Source of the DNA: Alectryocaccomicrobium faecavium
GTDB lineage: Bacteria; Bacillota; Clostridia; Christensenellales; Aristaeellaceae
NCBI GenBank assembly: GCA_018713425.1
Contig: DVOT01000050.1
Span: 1-27,049 of the forward strand
DNA length: 27,049 nucleotides
Reading direction: 5' to 3'
The notes below the pieces were generated by a model. That model was given only the letters and a program-made list of their open reading frames with translations. It did no database searches and was not told the origin of the DNA. Position numbers and translations under genes: made by a program. Positions within the stretch are counted from its first letter, which is position 1, and each line of letters begins with the position of its first letter. This document shows, piece after piece, positions 16,293 through 22,995 of this stretch.

Positions 16293-16317
16293 CGCGCGTT
16301 GCGTGCATGCGCGCGTT
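16293..16317. repeat. Direct repeat CGCGCGTT over the binding-protein promoter
   Basis: Exact 8-bp copies at 16293-16300 and 16310-16317 have a period of 17 bp. One overlaps the -35 box and the other lies in the spacer. AraC-family proteins often bind paired direct half-sites next to or over the -35 box, so this is a candidate site for the regulator encoded two genes downstream. The repeats are G+C-rich and short in a G+C-rich genome, so chance cannot be excluded. Confidence 0.35.
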
Positions 16318-16327
16318 ATGGTATACT
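16299..16327 (+). promoter_or_regulatory. Internal promoter for the solute-binding protein
   Basis: TTGCGT (16299-16304) and TATACT (16322-16327) are separated by exactly 17 bases, in the 67-base gap between the second permease and the binding protein. It would give the binding protein its own strong transcript in addition to read-through from the permeases. Confidence 0.65.
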
Positions 16328-16347
16328 AATTTTAAGGAGGAGACACT

Positions 16348-17979
16348 ATGGCACGAAGGATCTTTGCTCTCACCCTCGCACTGGCATTGGCGCTTTGCTG
16401 CGCGGCAAGCGCGGAAGTTGTGGAAAACCCCAACTTCGTGTTTGACGACCTGCCGCTCACGGAAGAACCCATCGAGGCATCTGTGGTGATCGCGCGCCAC
16501 TACAACAGCGGCGAGCCGGAAGACGTGTGGTTCTGGAAGTTTGCGGAGGAATTTATGGGCATCCGTTTCCAGGTGGAGCTGACCGACGACGCCGCGCTGT
16601 ATAAGCAGCTCAGCTTTGCGGCGGGCACGATGCCGGATTTGTACCTCGATATGAATCTAAGCTCCACCGAAATTATGACCTACGGGGCTTCCGAAGGCCA
16701 GCTACTGGCGGTGGACGAATACATCACGCCGGAATACATGCCGAATCTGTATGCGTTGCTGGAAGAGCATCCGGAATGGCGCAGCTTGATCACCGCGGCA
16801 GATGGGCACATTTACACCTTTCCCCGGCTGGCCTATGAGCCAGACTGGAGCTTTGCGGAAGGCCGGTATTACCTCAATTCCCGCTGGCTGGAAGAAATGG
16901 GCCTGGAAATGCCGGAAACGCTCGATGCGCTGATCGAGGCGCTATATGCCTTCAAGGCGCTGGACGAAAACAATGTGCCCGTGGGCGGCGCGGACCAGGC
17001 GTACAATTTTGAGGGCTATCTGCTCAATGCGCTGGGCTACCTCGCGCGCGGCCAGTTCAGCGTCGGCTTGCGGGATGGCGAAGTCGTGTTCCCCTTTGGC
17101 GACCGGGAACGCTTCGGCGAATTTGTCACGCTGATGAACCAGTTCTACGAGGACGGGATCCTTTCCCCGGATTATTACACCTTGGATTCCACTACGGTTT
17201 CTTCCCTGATTGCGGAAGACCGCACGCTGCTCATCGCCCAAGCGCCCTACGTATTTGTGCCAAACACCTATAAGGAGTGGGCCTGCGTTACGCCGCTCAC
17301 CAGCGAATGGAACGATACGAAGCAATGGTTGCCTTCCTCAAATTACATTTTGCTCGGCGCTCTGGCGATCTCTTCGAACTGCGCAGAGGAAAAGCTCCCC
17401 GCTCTTTTGAAATTTGTCGATTGGTTCTACACAGAGGAAACCTATGCTTTTGGCGGGATGGGGCCGCTCACCTCGCAGAAGGACTATCAAATGGGCATGG
17501 TCTCTGGTTGGTACATGACGGAGGACCGCTATACACATTACCCCGATATGGATGCGGGCACTTCGGGCTTTGCCTCGGAATACGACTATCAGATGGGCTT
17601 GATCAAGGGCTGGTTCGACGGCTGGGGCTTGCAGAGCATGGGAGGCTCACAGCTGCTGGCCGGTTATGAAAACATCGGCAAGCAATACAACTTGGAAGAT
17701 GGCGACGATTTTTACCGCTACAGCGTAATGCAGAGCCTGGTTCCCTATGTTGTGGAAGGCTTCCCGGATATCGTGTTCTTCACGCCGGAGCAATCGGAAG
17801 AAATTATCGACCTCAAAACCACGCTGGAAAACTATGCCAAAGAGCAAGTCGCCGCATTTGTCACCGGCTCCCGCCCCTTGGAGGAGCTGGAAGATTATTT
17901 TGACGAACTAGACGGCATGGGATACCAGGATTACCTGCAATATTACGTGGACTACTACGCCAACTATACGGCCGAATAA
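16348..17979 (+). CDS. Extracellular sugar-binding protein of the ABC importer
   Basis: A 543-residue secreted oligosaccharide-binding protein of the LipO/YtcQ-like CUT1 class that delivers substrate to the two upstream permeases. The signal peptide is residues 1-22 (ARRIFALTLALALALCCAASA). Two Cys residues sit where a lipobox would be, but the residue before the first is Leu, which is unusual for lipoprotein processing; an ASA signal peptidase I site is the other option. Body motifs include FAAGTMPDLYLD and repeated aromatic segments (SGWYMTEDRYTHYPDMD) common in this class. The ribosome site AAGGAGG is near consensus. It is flanked by its own promoter and a strong downstream hairpin, consistent with high expression. 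Confidence 0.9.
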   Translation: MARRIFALTLALALALCCAASAEVVENPNFVFDDLPLTEEPIEASVVIARHYNSGEPEDVWFWKFAEEFMGIRFQVELTDDAALYKQLSFAAGTMPDLYLDMNLSSTEIMTYGASEGQLLAVDEYITPEYMPNLYALLEEHPEWRSLITAADGHIYTFPRLAYEPDWSFAEGRYYLNSRWLEEMGLEMPETLDALIEALYAFKALDENNVPVGGADQAYNFEGYLLNALGYLARGQFSVGLRDGEVVFPFGDRERFGEFVTLMNQFYEDGILSPDYYTLDSTTVSSLIAEDRTLLIAQAPYVFVPNTYKEWACVTPLTSEWNDTKQWLPSSNYILLGALAISSNCAEEKLPALLKFVDWFYTEETYAFGGMGPLTSQKDYQMGMVSGWYMTEDRYTHYPDMDAGTSGFASEYDYQMGLIKGWFDGWGLQSMGGSQLLAGYENIGKQYNLEDGDDFYRYSVMQSLVPYVVEGFPDIVFFTPEQSEEIIDLKTTLENYAKEQVAAFVTGSRPLEELEDYFDELDGMGYQDYLQYYVDYYANYTAE

Positions 17980-17988
17980 CGGCATGGC

Positions 17989-18017
17989 GGGCGGCGGAGG
18001 GAGAACCTCCGCCGCCC
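17989..18017 (+). terminator. Perfect 12-bp hairpin between binding protein and regulator genes
   Basis: GGGCGGCGGAGG (17989-18000) and CCTCCGCCGCCC (18006-18017) are exact complements with loop gagaa. There is no U-run, so it probably protects the 3' end of the binding-protein message and lowers regulator expression rather than stopping all transcription. Confidence 0.65.
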
Positions 18018-18061
18018 ACGCATAAACCTGGCGCGATGCCCACGGCAAAAGGAGGCAGCCT

Positions 18062-20053
18062 ATGGTTTTTGCCCGCAAATCTAACGTATTTTTGCAATAC
18101 CTGTGGCGCTATGCGCTGATCGCCGTAATTGGATGCCTGTTGGTTGGCGCGTATTTTTCGTATGCTTCGTTGCGCGAAGTGCGCGCAGTGCGGGAAGATG
18201 CGCTGCGCGAAAAGATGCGCATGGCGCTTAGCGACCTAAACATGCTGGATCGCGAGATGGCTAGCCTTGCCGTAGAGATTTCCATTGAGCCAGAATTTCA
18301 GCCTGGCGCGTGGCAGGGGCAGGAACTCAAGCAGAGAAAAATGCTGGAAATGCTCCATGCGTACCGGCCGCGCTCCGTGCTGGCGGAAGAATTTTTTCTG
18401 GTATTCCACGATTCCCATTATGTATTCCTTTCTTCAGGGCAAAAGAGTTATCGCTATGTGTATGCGGATACCCTGGGCATGGAGGAAAGCGCCTTTTCCG
18501 CATGCGTGGATGGCGAAACCTTCGCGCCCCTTGCGCTGCCGGATGGACGGTTGCTCTTTTTGTATCCCGTGCGCACCTATGGCTACACGCGCATCAACGG
18601 CGCAATGGGATTCCTGGTTTCTGCCGAAGCGCTTTATGAGCGAATGCAGCTAACTTCCGGCGGTCTTCCCAGCGATATCGCCCTTTGGGTAAATGGATTT
18701 GCCGCAGTTGGCACGAAGAGTGGCGATGGCGCGCTTTGGGCGGAAAATGGCAATTTCACCTTGGCCGCCAAACCATCGCTGGATGTGGCGTTGGGCGCTG
18801 GCGCCTCGCTACGCAACGCATATCTCGCGCTAATTGTGGCGTTCGTATTGGCGCTGGCGGTTATTTTGGCGTATCGTTCCTATATGCCTTTGCGTCGTCT
18901 CGGCAAAAAATATGCCCTGGCGGATGGACAAAATGAGTGGGAAGGCATCGATTCCCTGCTCGGTTCCCTGCTCAGCCGCAATGAAATGGTCGCCAACAAA
19001 ATGAAAGAGCAGCTGGCGCGGCTAAAGCCGCAAATGCTCGGCATGCTGCTGGATGGCAATTGCGACCAGCACGTTCTCGATGCGCTGGCCGCCTTGGGCG
19101 TGGCCTTGAATAGCGAATATTTTGCCTTGCTGCTCCTGGTGCCGCTGGAAAGGGCAAAAGCGTTCTCTTCCCTTATCGCGGATATGACGGAGGAACAGAT
19201 CGCCCTTTATCCCGTGGAGCGGGAAAAAGAAGGTTGCCTATGCGTCCTTGCCTGCATGGAAGAAAGCTATCTGGTGGACGACGCGCGCGAATGGATCGAA
19301 TCCCTGCTGGAAAGCGAAGGCGATATCCAAGTGCGCTATGGCGGCGTCGTGGCCCACATAGAGGAAGTAGGGTTTCTTTTTGCCAAGATGGCGAACGCGC
19401 GCGCGCCCATCCAGCGCGAAGCGCTATTTTCCCAAATGATCGCATGCGTGCGTGCGCGCGATTGGCAGGCAGCGCACGATTTTCTGCTGCAGCTGGAAAA
19501 TGAACCGCCTGCGGAAGGCGAGGCCACATTCGCCCTGGAATCCACCGCTACGCTGGTGCGCATCGGGCGCGAAGAAGGCTTGCCGATGGATGAAGTGTTG
19601 CTGGGCGATATGATGTTGGCGGATTCCATTTGCCAGTTTGCCGCGCTGGCCATCCGGCAAATGGAAAAATGGGCGCTGAGCGACCAAGAACACGCCAACG
19701 CGCGTTCCAACGCCATGGCGGGCGAAGTGATCGAATACATCCATACGCATTATAAGGAAAACAGCTTGAGCCTGGATAGCATATCCGCTGCCTTTGGCGT
19801 TTCCACAAACACGCTCTACCGCCTGGTGAAGCGCGAAACACACATGACCTACCGCGAATACGTGGTGAAACTGCGCATTGATGTGGCAAAGCGGCTTTTG
19901 CTGCGGCAGGACCGCACCGTTACGGAAGTGGCCAGCCAGGTGGGTTATGTGAACCTTTCGCATTTCATCAAATCCTTTAAGGCGCTTACCGGGCTAACGC
20001 CCGCGCAATACCGCGCGGGCGGCCGGGCGGAAGAAATGGACGCACCCGAATAA
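18062..20053 (+). CDS. Membrane-bound AraC-family sensor-regulator (YesS-like)
   Basis: A 663-residue one-protein sensor and transcription factor. A first membrane helix (about 15-35) and a second (about 253-275) enclose an extracytoplasmic domain of about 215 residues, likely a Cache-type fold. After a linker of about 275 residues, the C-terminal AraC double helix-turn-helix covers about 551-655, with first recognition helix region LDSISAAFGVSTNTLYRLVKR and the conserved second motif EVASQVGYVNLSHFIKSFKA ending in GLTPAQYR. AAAGGAGG at 18049-18056 sets the start. Regulators of this shape next to LplB/YtcP-type importers usually switch on the importer genes in response to a sugar outside the cell. 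Here the gene lies downstream of the binding protein, separated by a hairpin. Confidence 0.88.
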   Translation: MVFARKSNVFLQYLWRYALIAVIGCLLVGAYFSYASLREVRAVREDALREKMRMALSDLNMLDREMASLAVEISIEPEFQPGAWQGQELKQRKMLEMLHAYRPRSVLAEEFFLVFHDSHYVFLSSGQKSYRYVYADTLGMEESAFSACVDGETFAPLALPDGRLLFLYPVRTYGYTRINGAMGFLVSAEALYERMQLTSGGLPSDIALWVNGFAAVGTKSGDGALWAENGNFTLAAKPSLDVALGAGASLRNAYLALIVAFVLALAVILAYRSYMPLRRLGKKYALADGQNEWEGIDSLLGSLLSRNEMVANKMKEQLARLKPQMLGMLLDGNCDQHVLDALAALGVALNSEYFALLLLVPLERAKAFSSLIADMTEEQIALYPVEREKEGCLCVLACMEESYLVDDAREWIESLLESEGDIQVRYGGVVAHIEEVGFLFAKMANARAPIQREALFSQMIACVRARDWQAAHDFLLQLENEPPAEGEATFALESTATLVRIGREEGLPMDEVLLGDMMLADSICQFAALAIRQMEKWALSDQEHANARSNAMAGEVIEYIHTHYKENSLSLDSISAAFGVSTNTLYRLVKRETHMTYREYVVKLRIDVAKRLLLRQDRTVTEVASQVGYVNLSHFIKSFKALTGLTPAQYRAGGRAEEMDAPE

Positions 20054-20125
20054 GGCGCTTTGCCGCGTGCATTTCCCGCTTGCCAGAAATGCCGTTCCCC
20101 ACCGGCACAGCTTTTCCTTCCTCGC

Positions 20126-20776
20126 CTATTCCCGGATTTCCACGCCCAGCAGCCGCGCGAGTTCCATGGCCTGCACGGGCGAAACGATCGCGCCCTTTAG
20201 CTCTCCGCCCGTGAGGCGGATGCCCCGGATGTCCGTCGAGCGCAGGTCGATCCCCTTAAGCGGCATGCCGCCCAGCTCCGCCTCCGCCAGGCTGCCGCCC
20301 GCAAAGGCCAGCGCCTTGGGCTTGGCCTCGTAAAACGCCGCGCCGTCCAGGCAGCAGCTTTCAAACCGCGCGGGATGGAACTTGGCGCGGGAAAAATTCG
20401 CGTAGCGCAGCATGGCATCCTGGAACAGCACGGATTGCAGCGAGCTTTCCGAAAAATCCGCGCCTGCCGCCGTGCAATCGCGCAGCTCCACGCGCCACAG
20501 GCTGGCGCCGCGCAAAAGCGCGCCGGAAAAATCGCAATTTTCAAACACGCAGTCCGTGAAGCTCAGCCATTTGATCCTGCCCGGCGCAATGCGGCAGCGC
20601 GTGAAGCGGCATTGGGAAATGTCCAGCCGCTCGCCTTCCACGTCCTCTAGCGTATCGCGCGCGAACGCCAGGCCCTCCACGCTATCGCGCAAAAGCAGCG
20701 CGCGCCGGGCGCGCTCCGTAAGCTCCGAACCGGGGCGCGTTTCGCCCAGAGTGGGCGGCGCAATTTTTATGCCCAT
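20126..20776 (-). CDS. Pentapeptide-repeat protein
   Basis: A 216-residue soluble protein made mostly of A(D/N)LXX-like five-residue repeats from about residue 45 to 190 (for example CRFTRCRIAP, ANFSRAKFHP, ADFSESSLQS), predicting a right-handed square beta-helix. The C-terminal LKGIDLRSTDIRGI and SPVQAMELARLLGVEI are typical of the Firmicutes group annotated as Qnr- or McbG-like. Such proteins can protect DNA gyrase by mimicking DNA, but most have no known role, and drug resistance should not be assumed. AGAGG before the ATG sets the start. It lies 47 bases after the prephenate dehydrogenase gene on the same strand with no terminator, so it is probably the last gene of that operon. Confidence 0.85.
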   Translation of the reverse strand: MGIKIAPPTLGETRPGSELTERARRALLLRDSVEGLAFARDTLEDVEGERLDISQCRFTRCRIAPGRIKWLSFTDCVFENCDFSGALLRGASLWRVELRDCTAAGADFSESSLQSVLFQDAMLRYANFSRAKFHPARFESCCLDGAAFYEAKPKALAFAGGSLAEAELGGMPLKGIDLRSTDIRGIRLTGGELKGAIVSPVQAMELARLLGVEIRE

Positions 20777-20823
20777 TCTTTTCCTCTTTCCCAGCCGATG
20801 CCGCGAGGCTGTCCTCCGTTTTT

Positions 20824-21708
20824 TTAGTTGGGGTCGGGTACGTTGGCGCCCTTGCCATCCACTTCTTCCTTGCGCAGGCGGCCCTCGTCGAGCAGGCGGC
20901 GCAGGGTTGGCGCGTCGTTTTGCGCGATCGCCGCGCGGTATTCACCCAAGTGGGCGATGACCGCATCCAATTCTCGCAGCAGATTATCCCGGTTTTCCAG
21001 GAACAATTCCGTCCACATATCGGGATTGAGCCAGGCCACGCGGGTCATATCCCGATAACTGCCCGCGGAAAAGCCCTTGTGTTCCGCCGCCGTGGGGCTT
21101 TTGATATACGCGCTGGAAACGATGTGCGCCAGCTGCGAGGTGAAGGCGATCATCCTATCGTGCGCCGCGCCCGTCGTCACGGAAAGGGAGGCAAACCCCG
21201 CGGGCGCGAGCAGGTGTTTCACCCGGTCGAGCAAAACAATATCATCGTACACCGGCGGCACGATCACCATGGGCGCGCCGCGGAACATATCCGCCCGCGC
21301 GTATTTGAAGCCGGAATTGTGCGTGCCCGCCATCGGGTGCCCGCCCACAAACGTGAACCCATGCTCCCGCGCCGCCGCAAAGCCCGCGCGGCAGACCATT
21401 TCCTTGGTGCCGCACAAATCCATCACGATGCCGTGCTTGGAAAAATACGGCGCGTTCTCCTGCAGGAATCGCGCCGCCGCCTCGGGATAGGTGGCGACGA
21501 ACAAAAGATCGCACCGGGCATACTCCTCCCGCGCAAGCGCGCCATCCAGCGTGCCGCTCAAAATGGCGAACTTTGTCACCGTTTCAGAGGCGTCGTAGCC
21601 GTACACGGCGTGCCCCGCCTGTTTGTAGGCTTTGGCCATGGAACCGCCGATCAGGCCCAGCCCCACCACGCCAATCGTGAGGTTTTCCCGCTTTTCGCTA
21701 TCCTTCAT
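20824..21708 (-). CDS. tyrA: Prephenate dehydrogenase
   Basis: A 294-residue cytoplasmic NAD(P)-dependent enzyme that oxidatively decarboxylates prephenate to 4-hydroxyphenylpyruvate, the tyrosine-specific step. The N-terminal Rossmann fold shows GVVGLGLIGGSMA (13-25). GGHPMAGTHNSGF is the conserved prephenate-binding segment, and AFTSQLAHIVSSAY starts the helical dimerisation domain. No ACT domain follows, unlike some Bacillus relatives. The start ATG overlaps the DAHP synthase stop (ATGA at 21708-21705). A further in-frame upstream codon at 21741 lies inside the DAHP synthase gene and is rejected. Its place directly after DAHP synthase makes this a tyrosine-oriented operon, which fits the tyrosine codons of the upstream leader. 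Confidence 0.92.
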   Translation of the reverse strand: MKDSEKRENLTIGVVGLGLIGGSMAKAYKQAGHAVYGYDASETVTKFAILSGTLDGALAREEYARCDLLFVATYPEAAARFLQENAPYFSKHGIVMDLCGTKEMVCRAGFAAAREHGFTFVGGHPMAGTHNSGFKYARADMFRGAPMVIVPPVYDDIVLLDRVKHLLAPAGFASLSVTTGAAHDRMIAFTSQLAHIVSSAYIKSPTAAEHKGFSAGSYRDMTRVAWLNPDMWTELFLENRDNLLRELDAVIAHLGEYRAAIAQNDAPTLRRLLDEGRLRKEEVDGKGANVPDPN

Positions 21709-22706
21709 TGCAATGCATCCCTTATTTTTTGAACTTTCCACGCCGTTTCATCGAACTGCGCGCAGGTGAGCGATTGCGCGCCGTCGCACAGGGCGCACAT
21801 GGGGTTGTTGTGCACTTCGATCATCAGCCCATCCGCGCCGCAGGCCGCGGCCGCCAGCGCCATGGGTTCCACCAACCGCGCTTGTCCCGTCGCGTGGCTG
21901 GGATCGACCACCACTGGCAAGTGCGTCAATTCGTGCAACGCGGGCACCGCTGAAAGATCCAGCGTGTTGCGCGTGTGGGTTTCAAAGGTGCGAATGCCGC
22001 GTTCGCACAGGATGATGCGCGCGTTGCCGCCAATCATGATGTTTTCCGCGCTCAGGAGCAGCTCTTTGAGCGTGTTGGCCAGGCCACGCTTGAGCAGGAT
22101 CGCCTTGCCCGTGCGGCCCAATTCCTTGAGCAAATCAAAATTCTGCATGTTGCGCGCGCCCACCTGGATCACATCCACTTCCTCAAAGAGGGGCAGGTCG
22201 TTCGCGTTCATAATTTCGCTGACAATGGGCATGCCCGTGGCCTTTTTCGCCTCGAGCAGCAATTCGATGCCCTCCGCCTTCAGCCCCTGGAAATCATAGG
22301 GCGAAGTGCGCGGCTTGAAAGCGCCGCCCCGCAGCAGCTTTGCTCCGGAGGCCTGCACGGCCCGGGCCACCGTGATGATTTGTTCGCGGCTCTCCACGGA
22401 ACAAGGCCCGGCGATCATGGCAAAATGGCCGCCGCCAATCTTCACGCCGCCCACTTCCACCACGGTATCGTCGGGATGGAATTTCCGGCTGCATTGCTTA
22501 AAGGGTTCCGCCACTCGCTTCACGGAATCCACAATATCCAGGCTGGCGATTAGATCCATATCGATCTTGCTCGTGTCGCCAATCAGGCCGAGCACCGTGT
22601 AATCGTGCCCTTCGGAAATGTGTACGTCGATGCCTTGCCCGCGAATCCAATCTACGAGGCCCGCCTTCTGTTCTGCCGTTGCACTGGGCTTGATGACCGC
22701 TATCAT
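21705..22706 (-). CDS. aroF: 3-deoxy-7-phosphoheptulonate (DAHP) synthase
   Basis: A 333-residue enzyme that condenses phosphoenolpyruvate and erythrose 4-phosphate in the first step of the shikimate pathway. It is the DAHP/KDO8P synthase barrel type with an N-terminal ferredoxin-like regulatory domain (about 1-70), as in the Thermotoga enzyme, where that domain gives feedback inhibition. Catalytic signatures are GPCSVES (100-106, metal-binding C102), KPRTSPYDFQG (131-141), VDPSHATG (H271) and IEVHNNP (E297). The ATG at 22706 has AAAGGGG nearby; an in-frame TTG at 22727 overlaps that site and is rejected. It is preceded by the leader peptide and attenuator, and is translationally coupled to prephenate dehydrogenase. 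Confidence 0.94.
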   Translation of the reverse strand: MIAVIKPSATAEQKAGLVDWIRGQGIDVHISEGHDYTVLGLIGDTSKIDMDLIASLDIVDSVKRVAEPFKQCSRKFHPDDTVVEVGGVKIGGGHFAMIAGPCSVESREQIITVARAVQASGAKLLRGGAFKPRTSPYDFQGLKAEGIELLLEAKKATGMPIVSEIMNANDLPLFEEVDVIQVGARNMQNFDLLKELGRTGKAILLKRGLANTLKELLLSAENIMIGGNARIILCERGIRTFETHTRNTLDLSAVPALHELTHLPVVVDPSHATGQARLVEPMALAAAACGADGLMIEVHNNPMCALCDGAQSLTCAQFDETAWKVQKIRDALQ

Positions 22707-22749
22707 GCTATTGTTCCCCTTTCTCAAACCGTCCTACTCTGCGCGCGTT

Positions 22750-22785
22750 GAAAACAAAAATCGCACAGACCGTGATCTGTGCGAT
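22750..22785 (-). terminator. Attenuator terminator in front of DAHP synthase
   Basis: On the minus strand, ATCGCACAGA (22785-22776) and TCTGTGCGAT (22769-22760) form a perfect 10-bp stem with a six-base loop, followed by TTTTTGTTTT. It lies 36 bases after the leader stop codon and 44 bases before the DAHP synthase start. It is a strong intrinsic terminator between promoter and gene, so it must be conditional for the operon to be expressed. Confidence 0.9.
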
Positions 22786-22841
22786 GTTCTATCTCCTGGG
22801 CGGAAACCCCGCTTCGCTTCCTATCGATCCCAGCACAAATC
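22774..22841 (-). promoter_or_regulatory. Predicted antiterminator pairing of the attenuator
   Basis: RNA from 22841-22833 (GATTTGTGC, inside the leader reading frame, codons 23-25) can pair over nine bases, with one G-U, with 22782-22774 (GCACAGATC), which contains most of the terminator's 5' arm. A ribosome held at the Tyr codons (22886-22866) leaves this segment free, so the antiterminator can form. A ribosome that reaches the stop at 22823-22821 covers it, and the terminator forms. Confidence 0.75.
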
Positions 22842-22907
22842 ACCATTGCCTTTTTGAGAAAAGCAATAGCAATACGCGTAAGCATACAGCCGGTCGAAAC
22901 GAAGCAT
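22821..22907 (-). CDS. Tyrosine-rich leader peptide of the aroF-tyrA attenuator (28 aa)
   Basis: A 28-codon reading frame whose translation, not its product, is the signal. Residues 8-16 read YAYAYCYCF: four Tyr in seven codons (8, 10, 12, 14) plus Phe4, Phe16 and Trp26. Four Tyr in 28 codons, all packed in one run, is far above normal use. The ribosome site AGGGAGG (22920-22914) is ideal and six bases before the ATG. The promoter puts the transcript start about 20 bases upstream. The frame ends in TAG, 36 bases before a perfect terminator, and DAHP synthase follows. This is the layout of trp/phe/his-type leaders, here reading charged tRNA-Tyr. The position of the Tyr run relative to the antiterminator segment is right for stalling control. 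Confidence 0.88.
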   Translation of the reverse strand: MLRFDRLYAYAYCYCFSQKGNGDLCWDR

Positions 22908-22933
22908 AGCGCGCCTCCCTACAAGTTTCTTTG

Positions 22934-22962
22934 AGTATACCGCTTCGCGCCGCGTTTGTCAA
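22934..22962 (-). promoter_or_regulatory. Near-perfect promoter of the leader-aroF-tyrA operon
   Basis: On the minus strand TTGACA (22962-22957) and TATACT (22939-22934) are 17 bases apart, an almost ideal sigma-A promoter. Transcription would start near 22927, just upstream of the leader's ribosome site. Such a strong promoter needs a downstream brake, which the attenuator supplies. Confidence 0.85.
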
Positions 22963-22974
22963 GTCCCGCGGCGC
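22947..22974. promoter_or_regulatory. 8-bp inverted repeat enclosing the -35 box (candidate operator)
   Basis: Arms gcgccgcg (22947-22954) and cgcggcgc (22967-22974) are exact complements. Their centres are 20 bp apart (about two helical turns) and the 12-base gap holds the TTGACA box. That geometry suits a dimeric repressor. It might instead be a hairpin at the 3' end of the upstream acetyltransferase message, but no U-run follows. Confidence 0.45.
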
Positions 22975-22995
22975 AAATTTTTTCCCGTTTTGGGC

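Noticed and set aside
22728..22990. T-box or amino-acid riboswitch upstream of aroF
   Set aside because: The 220-base leader is largely filled by the short reading frame and terminator; no T-box bulge or specifier stem could be found, and the Tyr-codon leader explains the terminator.
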